This document shows positions 1 through 10,750 of a DNA stretch of 64,000 nucleotides, one piece after another; the first letter of the stretch is position 1; each line of letters begins with the position of its first letter. The notes under the pieces are model-generated. The model was not told the origin of the DNA, did not search any database, and saw only the letters and a program-made list of their open reading frames with translations. The DNA comes from Lucinisca nassula. Lineage: Eukaryota > Mollusca > Bivalvia > Lucinida > Lucinidae. The stretch lies in NCBI GenBank assembly GCA_963580285.1, contig OY757026.1, positions 50,443,143-50,507,142 of the forward strand, given 5' to 3'. The translations under genes were made by a program, and so were the position numbers.

Positions 1-58
1 TCTGCATGGAAGCATCATGCAGCCCAACCTATTCTCCAAGCCCCGATAGGCGGGGGCT
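1..58 (-). mobile_element. SINE-A head, cut by window edge
   Basis: Matches the 5' head of the SINE at 14686-14973 and 8761-9054 (AAGCATCATGCAGCCCA, then a CCCGAT..GG(C)GGGGC segment). The head lies at about position 58, so the element runs leftward out of the window on the minus strand. Confidence 0.6.
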
Positions 59-1152
59 AACTTTTTTTTAGTTAAACAATTCACTCAACACTATGTTAAG
101 GTCCTATCAAGCTGGTCCATTTATCTAAGCAAACCTTTCCTGAGCAGGCTCATACATCTAAGTGGTTAACCAGTACAGTGCACATTCTTTTGCCAGAAGC
201 TGACAACTGCCCTTCTTGAATCAGCGGAAGGGAGAGAATGACGACTGAAAAGATTTCATGATCAATGTCCATGACATAATGTAGCCGACCTGGCCATAAT
301 CAAGCCAGCAACATCCTGATTACAGTCAGATGTACATCTGAGATGCCGAGGCCGGCAGTGACTTTGGATGGATTGACAACCAGTCAACCCAAATAGATCC
401 AACAGAGATGCTTTGTTCCTGCTAATTGCATTCGTTTTATAATTTAGCAGAATGTGCACATTATATTGAAAAATGATCATTGAGTGTCACTTTACATTTC
501 AGTTTGGTATCCAAACAGAATAGGCGGTTCTTCTGTTGCGGTTTATTTTTGTTATGGTTTGTCTTTGAGTGTGTGTATCGCTTATATTATTTTGTTTTGG
601 ATAGCCAATTGGCCATTTTGTGGGAAAGTAACTGTCCTTTTGGCTTTCTGCTATTGATGTCTCCATTAGGGTTTAGCTGTTTTATGTTTGTGACTCTTTC
701 CCTTTGGTGTCTCTGATGGGAGCTGTGGGTTAATTGTATCGATTCCTGAACACTGCTTTCACTTCTATTTTTTAAAGATTATATCAAAGAAATACCATAC
801 TCTACATAATCATATCATACAGTTTAGTTTTCCTGCAAACTGGTTGTTAGAATAGAAGTTAGTTCCATGTGCAATTCAGTATATTTAAATCCTCAGTGCA
901 TGTACAGAAAAAACTACCTTAATGAGCCTTAGTGTTGGGGCAGGTAGGCCTAAGCAAACAGTGCAGAACCTGAAGGAGCAGTCTGAACCAGGTCTACACT
1001 GTTTGCCACTCTTTTGTGCACCTTGACTGACAAATTATTGTGTGCCTTGTTATTTTTTTTAATTCCATTTTTTAGATCATGAGGTTAACAACTACCCATT
1101 AAATTATTATCAATTTATCAAACTCCAAGGGACTGGGAAATTTGGTTTGAAA
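59..1152. other. unassigned intronic DNA with one decayed hairpin
   Basis: I see no exon here. In particular I looked for the next SLC15 exon (GTGGIKPC region) on the minus strand and did not find it. Positions 480-720 are T/G-rich with no recognisable protein. Positions 954-1006 hold a decayed copy of the GCAAACAGTG/CACTGTTTGC hairpin. Confidence 0.4.
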
Positions 1153-4100
1153 CCGGATGCTTTTAGCTTTATGAGTGTTACCATATATGGGTATGGCGGC
1201 CATTTTGGTCATGTGACCTGGACCTAAAACGGTTCCCCCAATAAATGCGCCTTATCGTAAGGAGCCAAAATATATCTTATACTTTAGTACTGTATTCAGA
1301 ATCGTTTGCAGGATAAAATGCATTCTCACTTTTCCAATACAAAAGCATATGTGTCAAAGTTTGACCTAGGCACAAAGAAGGTCAAGGTCAACCCAGGGTC
1401 ACCATTTTAGCAATTTATGATGGGCCTACGTCCCAGATGCTATTTAGCAAGTTTCGTGGAAATCTGCCCAGTGGTTCTGGAGAAGACTATTTTTGATGGG
1501 TTTTTACCATATATGGCTTGGTGGCCATTTTGGTCATGTGACCTGGACCCCATGAGCAAATTTTGGTTTCCCCCATCCCATAGAGGCTCCATATGAAATT
1601 TAACTTCAATCGGCCCAACTGTTTCAGAGGAGAAGCAGTTGGAAAATTTTCACATTTTTCGCCTCAGCGAGGCTATACTTAATGGAATGTAATATTTCGC
1701 AAGTTCATTGGTTAGATCTCATTGATATCTATCACAATGCCAAAAATTGTTTAAATATTACAAGCGGTTAAGTCACTATCACCAATTTTCACAAATGGGT
1801 TACGGACGGACAGGCAGACAGACCATATATGGCTTGGCGGCCAGTATGGTCATGTGACCTGGACCCCATGAGCAAATTTTGGTTTCCCCCATCCCATAGA
1901 GGCTCCATATGAAATTTGACTTTAATCGGCCCAACGGTTTCCGAGGAGAAGCAGTTCGAAAATTTTCACATTTTTCGCCTCGGCGCGGCTATACTAAATG
2001 AAATGTGATATTTCGCAAGTTCAGTGGTTAGATCTCATTGATATCTATCAGTATGCCAAAAATTGTTTAAATATTCCAAGCGGTTAAGTCACTATCACCA
2101 ATTTTCACAAACGGGTTACGGACGGACAGACAGACTGACAGAATGACAGACTGACAGAATGACACAGTGATTTTAGGGCACTCTCAGAAATCAACTGACT
2201 TCAGTCTGTCGCTTTTTCTGCGGGTCGTGCAATAACCTTAGTTTGAGATAAAAGGACTTGAAAACTAATGCACAAAAAGAAAAACTGAAACAAAAGTGGC
2301 CAAAATCTAGTTTCACTTAAGCAGTCGTTGCTGGATTGTGAAACAAATTTGTCAAAATTTTAGAATATGGCAAGTCCGTGAGGTGTCCAAATTCTTAGAT
2401 TTTTTTATGGTGCATTTAAGAACTGGGATGCAATGCTGTCTGTACTTCATAGGCTCATAGGATGTCACAGGATTATTTATTTAGCGATAAAAAAATAAAC
2501 CATGATTCTTACCAATGATTGGATAAAAACATCATTATGATGGCAACAACACTGTTTCCTTGTAAGAAAACTACATGCATTTTTTTTTCTGATGTTGTTT
2601 CAATTGCACGACCCGCAGAAAAAGCGACCGAATGAAGTCAGTTGATTTTCTAAGAGTGCCCTAAAATCACTGTGTCATTCTGTCAGTCTGTCTGTCCGTC
2701 CATAACCCATTTGTGAAAATTGGTGATAGTGACTTAACCGCTTGGAATATTGAAACAATTTTTGGCATACTGATAGATATCAATGAGATCTAACCAATGA
2801 ACTTGCGAAATATTACATTTTATTTAGTATAGCCTCGCTGAGGCGAAAAATGTGAAAATTTTCGAACTGCTTCTTTTCGGAAACCGTTGGGCCGATTGAA
2901 GTCAAATTTCATATGGAGCCTCTATGGGATGGGGGACCAAAATTTGCTCATGGGGTCCAGGTCACATGACCAAAATGGCTCCCAAGCCATATATGGTCTG
3001 TCTGTCTGTCTGTCCATCCGTAACCCGTTTGTGAAAATTGGTGATAGTGACTTAACTGCTTGGAATATTGAAACAATTTTTGGCATACTGATAGATAGCA
3101 ATGAGATCTAACCAATGAACTTGCGAAATATAACATTTCATTTAGTATAGCCTCGCTGAGGCGAAAAATGTGAACATTTTCGAACTGCTTCTTTTCAGAA
3201 ACCGTTCGGCCGATTGAAGTCAAATTTCATATGGAGCCTCTATGGGATGGGGGAAACCAAAATTTGCTCATGGGGTCCAGGTCACATGACCAAAGTGGCT
3301 GCCAAGCCATATATGGTCTGTCTGTCTGTCCGTCCGTAATCCGTTTGTGAAAATTGGTGATAGTGACTTAACCGCTTGGAATATTTAAACAATTTTTGGC
3401 ATACTGATATATAGCAATGAGATCTAACCAATGAACTTGCGAAATATAACATTTCATTTAGTATAGCCTCGCTGAGGCGAAAAATGTGAAAATTTTCGAA
3501 CTGCTTCTTTTTGGAAACCGTTTGGCCGATTGAAGTCAAATTTCATATGGAGCCTCTATGGGATGGGGGAAACCAAAATTTGCTCATGGGGTCCAGGTCA
3601 CATGACCAAAGTGGCTGCCAAGCCATATATGGTCTGTCTGTCTGTCCGTCCGTAACCCGTTTGTGAAAATTGGTGATAGTGACTTAACCGCTTGGAATAT
3701 TTAAACAATTTTTGGCATACTGCTAGATAGCACAGATCTAACCAATGAACTTGTGAAATATAACATTTCATTTAGTATAGCCTCGCTGAGGCGAAAAATG
3801 TGAAAATTTTCGAACTGCTTCTTTTCGGAAACCGTTTGGCCGATTGAAGTCAAATTTCATATGGAGCCTCTATGGGAAGGGGGAAACCAAAATTTGCTCA
3901 TGGGGTCCGAGTCACATGACCAAAGTGGCTGCCAAGCCATATATGGTCTGTCTGTCCGTCCGTAACCCGTTTGTGAAAATTGGTGATAGTGACTTAACCG
4001 CTTGGAATATTTAAACAATTTTTGGCATACTGATAGATAGCAATGAGATCTAACCAATGAACTTGCGAAATATAACATTTCATTTAGTATAGCCTCGCTG

Positions 4101-5249
4101 AGGCGAAAAATGTGAACATTTTCGAACTGCTTCTTTTCGGATACCGTTTGGCCGATTGAAGTGAAATTTCATATGGAGCCTCTATGGGATGGGGGAAACC
4201 AAAATTTGCTCATGGGGTCCAGGTCACATGACCAAAGTGGCTGCCAAGCCATATATGGTCTGTCTGTCCATCCGTAACCCGTTTGTGAAAATTGGTGATA
4301 GTGAATTAACTGCTTGGAATATTGAAACAATTTTTGGCATACTGATAGATAGCAATGAGATCTAACCAATGAACTTGCGAAATATAACATTTCATTTAGT
4401 ATAGCCTCGCTGAGGCGAAAAATGTGAAAATTTTCGAACTGCTTCTTTTCGGAAACCGTTTGGCCGATTGAAGTCAAATTTCATATGGAGCCTCTATGGG
4501 ATGGGGGAAACCAAAATTTGCTCATGGGGTCCAGGTCACATGACCAAAGTGGCTGCCAAGCCATATATGGTCTGTCTGTCTGTCCGTCCGTAACCCGTTT
4601 GTGAAAATTGGTGATAGTGACTTAACCGCTTGGAATATTTAAACAATTTTTGGCATACTGATAGATAGCAATGAGATCTAACCAATGAACTTGCGAAATA
4701 TAACATTTCATTTCGAATAGCCTCGCTGAGGCGAAAAATGTGAAAATTTTCGAACTGCTTCTTTTCGGAAACTGTTGGGCCTATTGAAGTGAAATTTCAT
4801 ATGGAGCCTCTATGGGATGGGGGAAACCAAAATTTGCTCATGGGGTCCAGGTCACATGACCAAAATGGCCACCAAGCTATATATGGTAAAAACCCTTCAA
4901 AAATAGTCTTCTCCAGAACCACTGGGCAGATTTCCACGAAACTTGATAAATAGCGTCTGGAACGTAGGCACATCATAAATTGCTAAAATGGTGACCCTTG
5001 GTTGACATTGACCTTCTTTGTACCTAGGTCAAACTTTTACACATGCTTTTGTATTGGAAAAGTGAGAATGCATTTTATCCTGCAAACGATTCAGAATACG
5101 GTACTAAAGTATAAGATATATTTTTGCTCCTTACGATAAGGCGCATTTATTGGGGGAACTGTTTTAGGTCCAGGTCACATGATCAAAATGGCCGCCATAC
5201 CCATATATGGTAACACTCATAAAGCTAAAAGCATCCGGTGGGTCGTGCA
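1153..5249. repeat. large foldback (inverted repeat) element
   Basis: The left arm (1153-2233) begins CCGGATGCTTTTAGC and ends GCGGGTCGTGCAAT. The right arm (2603-5238) is its reverse complement, ending GCTAAAAGCATCCGG. A 370-bp unpaired loop (2234-2602) separates them. The right arm is longer because its internal unit has expanded. The decamer TGCACGACCC occurs at 2605 and inverted at 5240-5249, so the right arm may be an element in its own right. It lies in a SLC15 intron. No coding capacity is recognised. Confidence 0.85.
2700..4890 (+). repeat. seven tandem copies of a 310-318-bp unit
   Basis: The phrase GTGAAAATTGGTGATAGTGA recurs at 2713, 3031, 3347, 3663, 3973, 4284 and 4601. Each unit carries CCTCGCTGAGGCGAAAAATG, a CATATGGAGCCTCTATGGGA block and a GTCTGTCTGTC run. 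About two inverted copies lie in the left arm at 1500-2130. Open frames of 73-102 codons in these units are repeat shadows. Confidence 0.9.
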
Positions 5250-5540
5250 CTTCAGCTGAAGCACTGGTTTAAGCCCTCAAATCAAACTTTTTCATCAAAC
5301 AATCAATGAGAAATAATACAAATATAAGAAAGATTATTTATTAAATGTTCAATAAGGTAGAAACAAAATTGGATTATGAGCGAAGTTGAGTATTAGCTTT
5401 CTTTGCTTGTGACCACACTGTTTGTCATTCAGTTTGTAATTTTTAACAAATACATAATATCAAGTAATTTGATTGGTCAATGACAGAAATGGGTGTGCAT
5501 AAATTTATTATTGCAGCGGGACAAGCATTAAACAACTTAC

Positions 5541-5618
5541 CATTCTGGTGGAGGTAGGGCTGTTGTTGAAACAATGAGATTTCCCGCAAAATAGATAATA
5601 GACAGCCATAATATTGTT
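5541..5618 (-). CDS. SLC15: SLC15/POT oligopeptide transporter, third visible exon
   Basis: This is a 78-bp internal exon. Reading leftward, the acceptor is TGTTTCAG just above 5618 and the donor GTAAGTTG lies just below 5541. Joined in phase to the exon at 8592-8733 (which supplies AA of a Lys codon), it encodes KTILWLSIIYFAGNL followed by IVSTTALPPPE. This fits the third transmembrane helix of proton-coupled peptide transporters, just after the D-x-x-x-G-R-Y/F-K loop. It ends in phase 2 (TG). The next exon should complete a Trp, Cys or stop-like codon and lead to the GTGGIKPC segment, which is absent from the window. The family moves di- and tripeptides with protons across membranes. Assignment rests on splice phase and residue pattern. 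Confidence 0.85.
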
Positions 5619-6750
5619 CTGAAACATTAGGGGAGAATTGATTGATTGATTGTTTTGCGTTTAACGACATGCAACCCATGTGGGTCATTTTTTGTCATCT
5701 CCCAGAGAAAGGGAGAAAAGAGATAGAAGAGATACAGAGGACCCTCATTATAACGACAGTATTTGTTCCCTATTATTGTGCCATTATAAAGAATTTGCCG
5801 TTATAAAGAATCCCAGTTAGGAGTATGATAGGTAATAAAAGGCCTTTTCCACATTATTACTCCAAGAAACAAATGTTATAGATATTTGTTACAATCTCCT
5901 CACCTAGACATTTGTTAGAATCGCCTTGGTGAAGGGATTCTAACAAATATCTATAACATTTGTTTCTTGGAGTATTAGATTACAAGACCCTTTTATGACT
6001 TTGGACTCGATTTGTGCATTTCCAATCCGAGGGAGCCGAGGCTAAGCCTTCGGCTAAATAGTCATCCCATTCAAATTGACATTATAATGAGCTTTGCCAT
6101 CAGTTTTGCCGTTATAACAAATGTCTGTATAAACAGGGTTGACTGTAGTAGAGGAGATGAAAATGAGGGACAGAGGAGATAGAGGAAAATGAATGGAAGT
6201 GTAGAAACAGGAGAAATAACAACATTACCCATCTACCCTTACCAGCGGCATTGTCCAACCGTAAGCCAATATCAGATGGACGCCCCAGTGACGCAAGATA
6301 CACATCACCTTTACCTCACCCAACCACCCCACAATTAGAAGAGAAATGTCTCCAAAATTGTGACTGGGGAAGTAACGTAAATTCCATAAGTATTTGGACA
6401 GACAGGCCTGAGAAAACCGTGCAGACCCAGATGAGATACTGCAGAATTCCAAGACTGCAGATAGAAATATATTGTAGAGTAATCAAAGGATGTTTTTTTA
6501 TTTATCTTGAAAATGTATGTTGTGTGTACCCATTAGAAACACCCCAAATTATTTTCAAGAAAATCAGGATCTACATTCTCATCAAGATCTACACTGTTTG
6601 CCACTCAGCCAGCAATATTCACACACAACAAGAGATAGTAAATGGCTTAAACCCTGATGGCTCGTTTACCATGGATGAGTCGAAACCATTCTTGAGTCTG
6701 CAGGGAATTCCTCAAAAAATATAGGGTGATTTTCTTCCTCTATCTTGCAA
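5619..6750. other. intronic DNA with palindromic repeats
   Basis: A hairpin pairs AAACAAATGTTATAGATA (about 5870) with TATCTATAACATTTGTTT (about 5946). Around it are repeated 'CCGTTATAA' phrases (5805-6130). Positions 6570-6610 hold a fragment ending CTACACTGTTTGCC, the shared hairpin arm. The 157-codon open frame at 6251-6724 shows no recognisable domain and crosses repeat fragments, so I do not call it a gene. Confidence 0.45.
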
Positions 6751-6751
6751 A

Positions 6752-6818
6752 TGTCTGCTGTGTGTACTCATTAGAATCTCCTTGATGAGGCAATTCTAAT
6801 GAGTACACACAACATATA
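6752..6818. repeat. hairpin of the 'TACTCATTAGAA' family
   Basis: TGTGTGTACTCATTAGAAT is followed by a short GATGAGG turn and then ATTCTAATGAGTACACACA. It is related to the hairpins at 7945-8012, 10389-10460, 23290-23342, 35160-35220, 35872-35934 and 36007-36075. Confidence 0.75.
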
Positions 6819-7440
6819 TTAGTCATTTATAATGTAGAACATCGAAAAGATATCCCACAATTATCTCCATTATGCCTCCTAGTATGGCACTAACAGTAAC
6901 CCTCCCAATGTCACGAACAATTTTCATGGTCCCAAAAGGGTATGAGCCATCGAAGTTGGGATGCATAATAACAGGTCTGGGGAATTGTAAAACACAATCA
7001 TAATTCACACATACAAAACAATATACATCCCCAACTCATAATAATCCATAAAGTTATCCCCATTCTTATGCAGTTTGTTCATTCTTTGGGTTCTTGGTTT
7101 TTTAACTGTAACCTTTGTACTGTAAAGGCAAACACTGTCAGCTGCCTACACTAAATGTTCTCCAGTAAAAAACACCACAAGGGGAGCTAAAATGTGGTTT
7201 AAACTTCTTAAGACATTACAACTGGAATTGTATTTGAATGAATCAAAATATTTTGCTAATAAAAGAGAATCCCCCAAAGTAAGTGAACAATTCATCTACA
7301 GTGAAGCTGTAAAAACTCAGCCATTATTGACTATTAATGTTATTTTTTGATGATACAAGTGAAATCCGCAAAATCATATTTTCACTGTTTGAAACAGTGA
7401 CAATTTAGATTTCAATTTCACTGAGAAATCTCTATATTTC
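6819..7440. other. intronic DNA, nothing recognised
   Basis: A 61-codon minus-strand frame (6823-7008) reads like hydrophobic protein. It has no splice context matching SLC15 and no motif I recognise. The rest is A/T-rich and featureless. Confidence 0.3.
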
Positions 7441-7449
7441 ATTGAAAAG

Positions 7450-7625
7450 CAGGTAAGAATATAAGAATCCTATATGGGTGTGAGGGGTGGATTGAAAAAT
7501 CCGTCCCGAGGGACACTGTCCGGCATCACGAGGCTTGCCGAGTGATGCCGGACAGTGATCCCGAGGGACGGATTTTTCTATCCACCCCTCACACCCATAT
7601 TGGATTCTTTTTCTTGCATACCTTC
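7450..7625. repeat. near-perfect 170-bp palindrome
   Basis: AGAATCCTATATGGGTGTGA is mirrored by CACACCCATATTGGATTCT. The arms continue through GGGGTGGAT, AAAATCCGTCCCGAGGGA and CACTGTCCGGCATCAC to a GCTTGCC turn. A more decayed copy lies at 9980-10135, beside an SLC15 exon. Confidence 0.85.
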
Positions 7626-7659
7626 CATTTCTATTGCGAATTTTTAATGCTGCTGTCAC

Positions 7660-7760
7660 TTCGGTTACCGACGTCCGCCATTTTGTGATGACACAACAGG
7701 AATGTTTAGTGACGTCACGCATGACGACGCCGCGCGTGAGGTTGTAATCAACCAGTGCAT
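7660..7760. promoter_or_regulatory. CpG-rich patch with CRE and YY1-like sites
   Basis: CCGCCATTTTG (YY1-like) at about 7675 is followed by TGACGTCA (full CRE palindrome) at about 7710 and a CpG-dense run (CGACGCCGCGCG). The combination resembles a small animal or transposon promoter. No transcript start or gene can be attached to it here. Confidence 0.3.
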
Positions 7761-7944
7761 TTATAAAACACGCGATTATATTCGATTTGGGGTCGGAACA
7801 CCAGGGTCAGAACATAAATTTCTATCCCAGGGTAAAATCACGGATTTCCTTGTCTGGTGGGCAAGAAAGTGCATTCTTTCATATCTCCAAAACAGTTCTT
7901 TTTCTCATGAAAATGTGTGGTATGTTTCTTAATTTTACTGCACA

Positions 7945-8012
7945 CATAGGTTGTGGGTGCTCATTTGAACCACCTCATTGAGGACGTTCTAATGAGTACC
8001 CACAACCTATGT
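7945..8012. repeat. hairpin 'CATAGGTTGTGGGT' family
   Basis: CATAGGTTGTGGGTGCTCAT is mirrored by ATGAGTACCCACAACCTATG around a CCTCATTGAGG turn. The downstream flank of the family (ATGTATACCCC...AAACCCCAG) is split here by the SINE that follows. Confidence 0.8.
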
Positions 8013-8057
8013 CTTGGAAGATATAAAAGAAAAATCATGTATCCTGTTGTTGTTGTT

Positions 8058-8215
8058 CTGTTTTGAGTTTTACGTCCCACCATCATGTAAGGTCATATGG
8101 AGAAGGGACCTTGGTTTGAAGACTGAACCGAAAGGCTGGAGAAGCCCGGAATTGAACCTGTGACCACTGGTTTATGACGTGAGTAGCTTTAGCACTTCAC
8201 CATGAAGGCTTCTCT
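8058..8215 (-). mobile_element. tRNA-derived SINE (SINE-B)
   Basis: On the minus strand the head near 8210 carries an A-box-like TGGTGAAGTGC and a B-box GGTTCAATTCC. A body with CTCCATATGACCTTA follows, then the tail GGTGGGACGTAAAAC and a CAAAACAGAACAACAAC end. A younger copy of the same family is at 22302-22462. Confidence 0.75.
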
Positions 8216-8383
8216 GAACAGCCATGTAAACCCCAGTTTTCCATGTATTAAGGAGTTTGGAAGGGTGTTCATTACACAGACTGTTTAACATGATGTAAAT
8301 GTAAGTTCAGTGAGAACTCCAGTAAGCCTGTATACCTACCGTTATGACCTTTAGTATTGGGACATCGGGACAGATAGGCCTAA

Positions 8384-8451
8384 GCAAACAGAGCAGACCC
8401 AGATCAGACTGCTCCTCAAGGAGCAGTCTGATTAGGGTCTACACTGTTTGC
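8384..8451. repeat. conserved-mismatch hairpin
   Basis: GCAAACAGAGCAGACCCAGA...AGGGTCTACACTGTTTGC, with an inner GATCAGACTGCTCC/GGAGCAGTCTGAT stem. The base next to the GATC core is an A-A mismatch. See the finding on this module. Confidence 0.85.
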
Positions 8452-8591
8452 CATTCTGTCTGCAATAAAGCTTGCTGGACTGTGAAAAAAATTCATTAAA
8501 ATTTTAGGAGAAATACAGCAAGTCCTCAGGGTGTACGAAAAACTGTGACATTATAAAATAAATGAATGTATTGTTGTAATATTGTACATAC

Positions 8592-8733
8592 TTGTATCTG
8601 CCTAGAAATCCATCGGCTAGAACAGCACCAAACACTGGCATGAGATAACATAGTAGAGAGAAGCCATGGAATATTGAGGTAGCTTGATCCTTCTCAAATT
8701 TCAACCATCTCGTCAAATATAGCACCAATATAG
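8592..8733 (-). CDS. SLC15: SLC15/POT oligopeptide transporter, second visible exon
   Basis: This is a 142-bp exon. The acceptor TTATTGTCAG sits just above 8733 and the donor GTATGT just below 8592. With one base from the previous exon it encodes AILVLYLTRWLKFEKDQATS, then IFHGFSLLCYLMPVFGAVLA and DGFLGRYK. These are the end of TM1, the following loop, TM2, and the conserved D-G-x-L-G-R/K-Y/F motif between TM2 and TM3 of proton-coupled peptide transporters. Phase 2 at the 3' end matches the exon at 5541-5618. The exon reads without stops, so this copy is probably functional. SLC15A1/A2-like is more likely than A3/A4 from the FSYYGMRAILVLYL context, but the subtype is inference. Confidence 0.93.
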
Positions 8734-8760
8734 CTGACAATAATGACAGTCAAAAATTCA

Positions 8761-9054
8761 ATAATATTTGTTTGTTTATGTTGAGGTTTTACATCCCTGT
8801 AAACACTATTTAGGTCATTTTGGAGACACTGCTTCAGATTTTGTGGGACTGTTACCCAACATTGAGATGAAATGACATCTCAAGCCTAACCACCCAAAAA
8901 AACGCAAGGATTAAAGGAGCAATTCGCAACACTTTTTAGCAGGCTTAGACCTTCTAAGCAATTTACCAGTACTCAAGTTAGGTCACGTGGGTTTCAGCTC
9001 TATGCGGAAGCACCATGTAGCTCAATTTCTCCAAGTCCTGATGGGCAGGGGTGC
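8761..9054 (-). mobile_element. SINE-A copy with target duplication
   Basis: A 294-bp element flanked by CAAAAATTCA at 8751-8760 and 9055-9064. On the minus strand: head GGCACCCCTGCCCATCAGGA, then GCTTCCGCATAGAGCTGAAA, the middle GAGATGTCATTTCATCTCAA, GTCTCCAAAATGACCTAAAT, and the tail CAGGGATGTAAAACCTCAAC ending in AAACAAACAAA. Confidence 0.85.
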
Positions 9055-9064
9055 CAAAAATTCA

Positions 9065-9690
9065 TTAAAGATGTTTGTGTATAGACACATCCAAACACTA
9101 CGTCATCACTCAATAGTACTATTTGCCGGGACTTACCGGTGGTTGGCAAAAAACGTCTTTGGCCGTTTATTGCCATTGTAAATGCGAGGTTATTTTCTCT
9201 AAACTTTTATTTTGTTTGGAATCGAAACAACAAAATTGACTTTTAATTTAGATATGTCTTAGCTAGTAATTATTGGTTTCTAGAAGATTTGAGGATGTTT
9301 TGATGATTAAATTACCTGTTAAACTTATGTAGGTAACGAGGCGGGACGGTCTTATTTATATGTAATAAAAATGCGCTAAACGAATTACTGAACGCGGAAG
9401 ATGCATGAATGAACTCTAAAATATATTTATCTACTCATTTAAAGTGTAATTTGATTGATTTTCTGTGACAGTCAACAAAAATATGATCCTATTTACAATC
9501 TGTTTATATGGAACCAGGGGCTTTTTGCCAACCACGAAAGTTCTATCAAACGGAAAAGTAATTTTGCGCATGCGCAATGACATGTAAACAAGGTCACATG
9601 TCAAAACATTGGATCCGTCTATATGAAATTAAACCCCCAAAATAGCTGTATTGTGTACAGCAGAACTTCAACGGCTTAAACACAGATGGC
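9065..9690. other. intronic DNA, nothing recognised
   Basis: The sequence is A/T-rich. It contains one NRF1-like palindrome, TGCGCATGCGCA (about 9574), with no gene attached. I see no splice sites with coding sequence between them. Confidence 0.35.
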
Positions 9691-9697
9691 TAGTTAA

Positions 9698-9906
9698 CCC
9701 TTATCCTGCTGAATATTCATTTTAGCCACACCCATTTCTCACTTTGAACCAATCAGATTAATTACTTGATGTAATTTATTCCTACAAATTCATAAACTGA
9801 ATGTCAAACAGTGTAGATCCTGATCAGATGGCTTCTGCAGAAGCCATCTGATCTGGATCTACACTGTTTGCAAAGATATGGGTTGTCGTGAACAGCAAGA
9901 CAAGGG
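9698..9906. mobile_element. TTAA-flanked MITE (piggyBac-like), copy A
   Basis: TTAA at 9694-9697 and 9907-9910 flanks inverted ends CCCTTATCCTGCTG and CAGCAAGACAAGGG. The internal part carries the conserved-mismatch hairpin (9804-9871). Sister copies are at 17236-17390 and 18231-18435. TTAA duplication with CCC ends is the piggyBac signature. There is no coding capacity. Confidence 0.9.
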
Positions 9907-9979
9907 TTAACCTTGGACAAGGTGTTCTAGGCCCAGTATTGAGTGAGCTAAAAAAAATTCACTCTTAGCAATATAAGGT

Positions 9980-10135
9980 GTGCAAGAAAAAGAATCTTGT
10001 ATGGGTGTGAGGTATAAACCATGGGAAACACTGTCCAGCACGACTCTCACTCTGAAAGCCCTGTGATGCCGGGCAATGATCCTCGGGATGGATTTTCCTA
10101 TCCACCCCTCACACCCATGTAAGATTCTTCTAATA
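9980..10135. repeat. decayed copy of the 7450-7625 palindrome
   Basis: GAATCTTGTATGGGTGTGAG on the left and CCACCCCTCACACCCATGTA on the right are inverted. The middle (CACTGTCCAGCAC / GATGCCGGGCAATG) is degraded. It ends 24 bp from the exon at 10160-10235. Confidence 0.8.
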
Positions 10136-10159
10136 CATGAATTGAAAGCCCAGTCTTAC

Positions 10160-10235
10160 CTCTCATACCATAGTAGGAAAACCTTTCACAAAACTCATTG
10201 GACAATATGAAGAAAACTGCATATGGGTACTTCTT
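10160..10235 (-). CDS. SLC15: SLC15/POT oligopeptide transporter, first visible exon
   Basis: This is a 76-bp exon. The acceptor is a pyrimidine-rich tract ending CTCATTTCAG just above 10235, and the donor GTAAGACT lies just below 10160. It encodes KKYPYAVFFILSN then EFCERFSYYGMR plus one base (G) that completes Ala in the next exon. The E-x-x-E-R-F-x-Y-Y-G motif is the proton/peptide-coupling signature at the N-terminal end of TM1 in the POT/PTR family. The true start codon must lie in an upstream exon (higher coordinate), which I could not identify. Neighbouring exons follow at 8592-8733 and 5541-5618 on the same strand. The reading frame is intact. Confidence 0.92.
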
Positions 10236-10388
10236 CTGAAATGAGTAGAAGAAAAAGATCTTATTCATCACGTCACTGTGATAACATATCCGTGTGACAA
10301 AGTGCATTCTTTTGTACTGGTTTTCCAAAAATGTTCCTTTTTGACAAAATTTGTGATATTATTCTAATTCATGCCCTAAATATTATAA

Positions 10389-10460
10389 AGTTGTGGGTGC
10401 TCGGTAAACTGCATCATATAGGGGCTTCTAATGAGTACCCACAAGGGCACAACCTATGTC
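10389..10460. repeat. hairpin 'TTGTGGGTGCTC' family
   Basis: AGTTGTGGGTGCTC is mirrored by GAGTACCCACAA with a decayed turn. The family's downstream flank ATGTATACCCCTGTGAACCC follows at about 10480. The remaining 10470-10750 holds nothing recognised. Confidence 0.7.
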
Positions 10461-10750
10461 TTGGAGAAGATATAATAGTAATGTATACCCCTGTGAACCC
10501 TATTTTTTTCTCAGTTATCATGGCTAAAACATTCATCAAACAATTTTTCTTCAGTTTGAAATAAATATTTATGCGAGTCTGGAAGAACCTTTTTAACCTA
10601 AATTTTTTTATTGAAAAACCTGTAAATAACGTATATTTTGAGTAAGAAAAACCTATATAAAAACCCGTATTTTCAAAATGGGTCACTAGGAGGCCTGCAT
10701 CACGTTAACAAGTACGTGTCATGAACATCCCTGTAAACCCCTATTCACAA

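Noticed and set aside
1..1152. Search for the next SLC15 exon (GTGGIKPC segment)
   Set aside because: No matching minus-strand coding sequence with splice sites was found, so it must lie outside the window.
2948..4477. Several 73-102-codon minus-strand frames with near-identical peptides
   Set aside because: They are translations of the seven-copy tandem unit in the foldback.
6251..6724. 157-codon plus-strand frame
   Set aside because: No recognisable motif. It crosses fragments of repeats and sits antisense within a SLC15 intron.
6823..7008. Hydrophobic minus-strand frame considered as an extra SLC15 exon
   Set aside because: The exons at 8592-8733 and 5541-5618 join in phase without it, and its residues do not fit the transporter.
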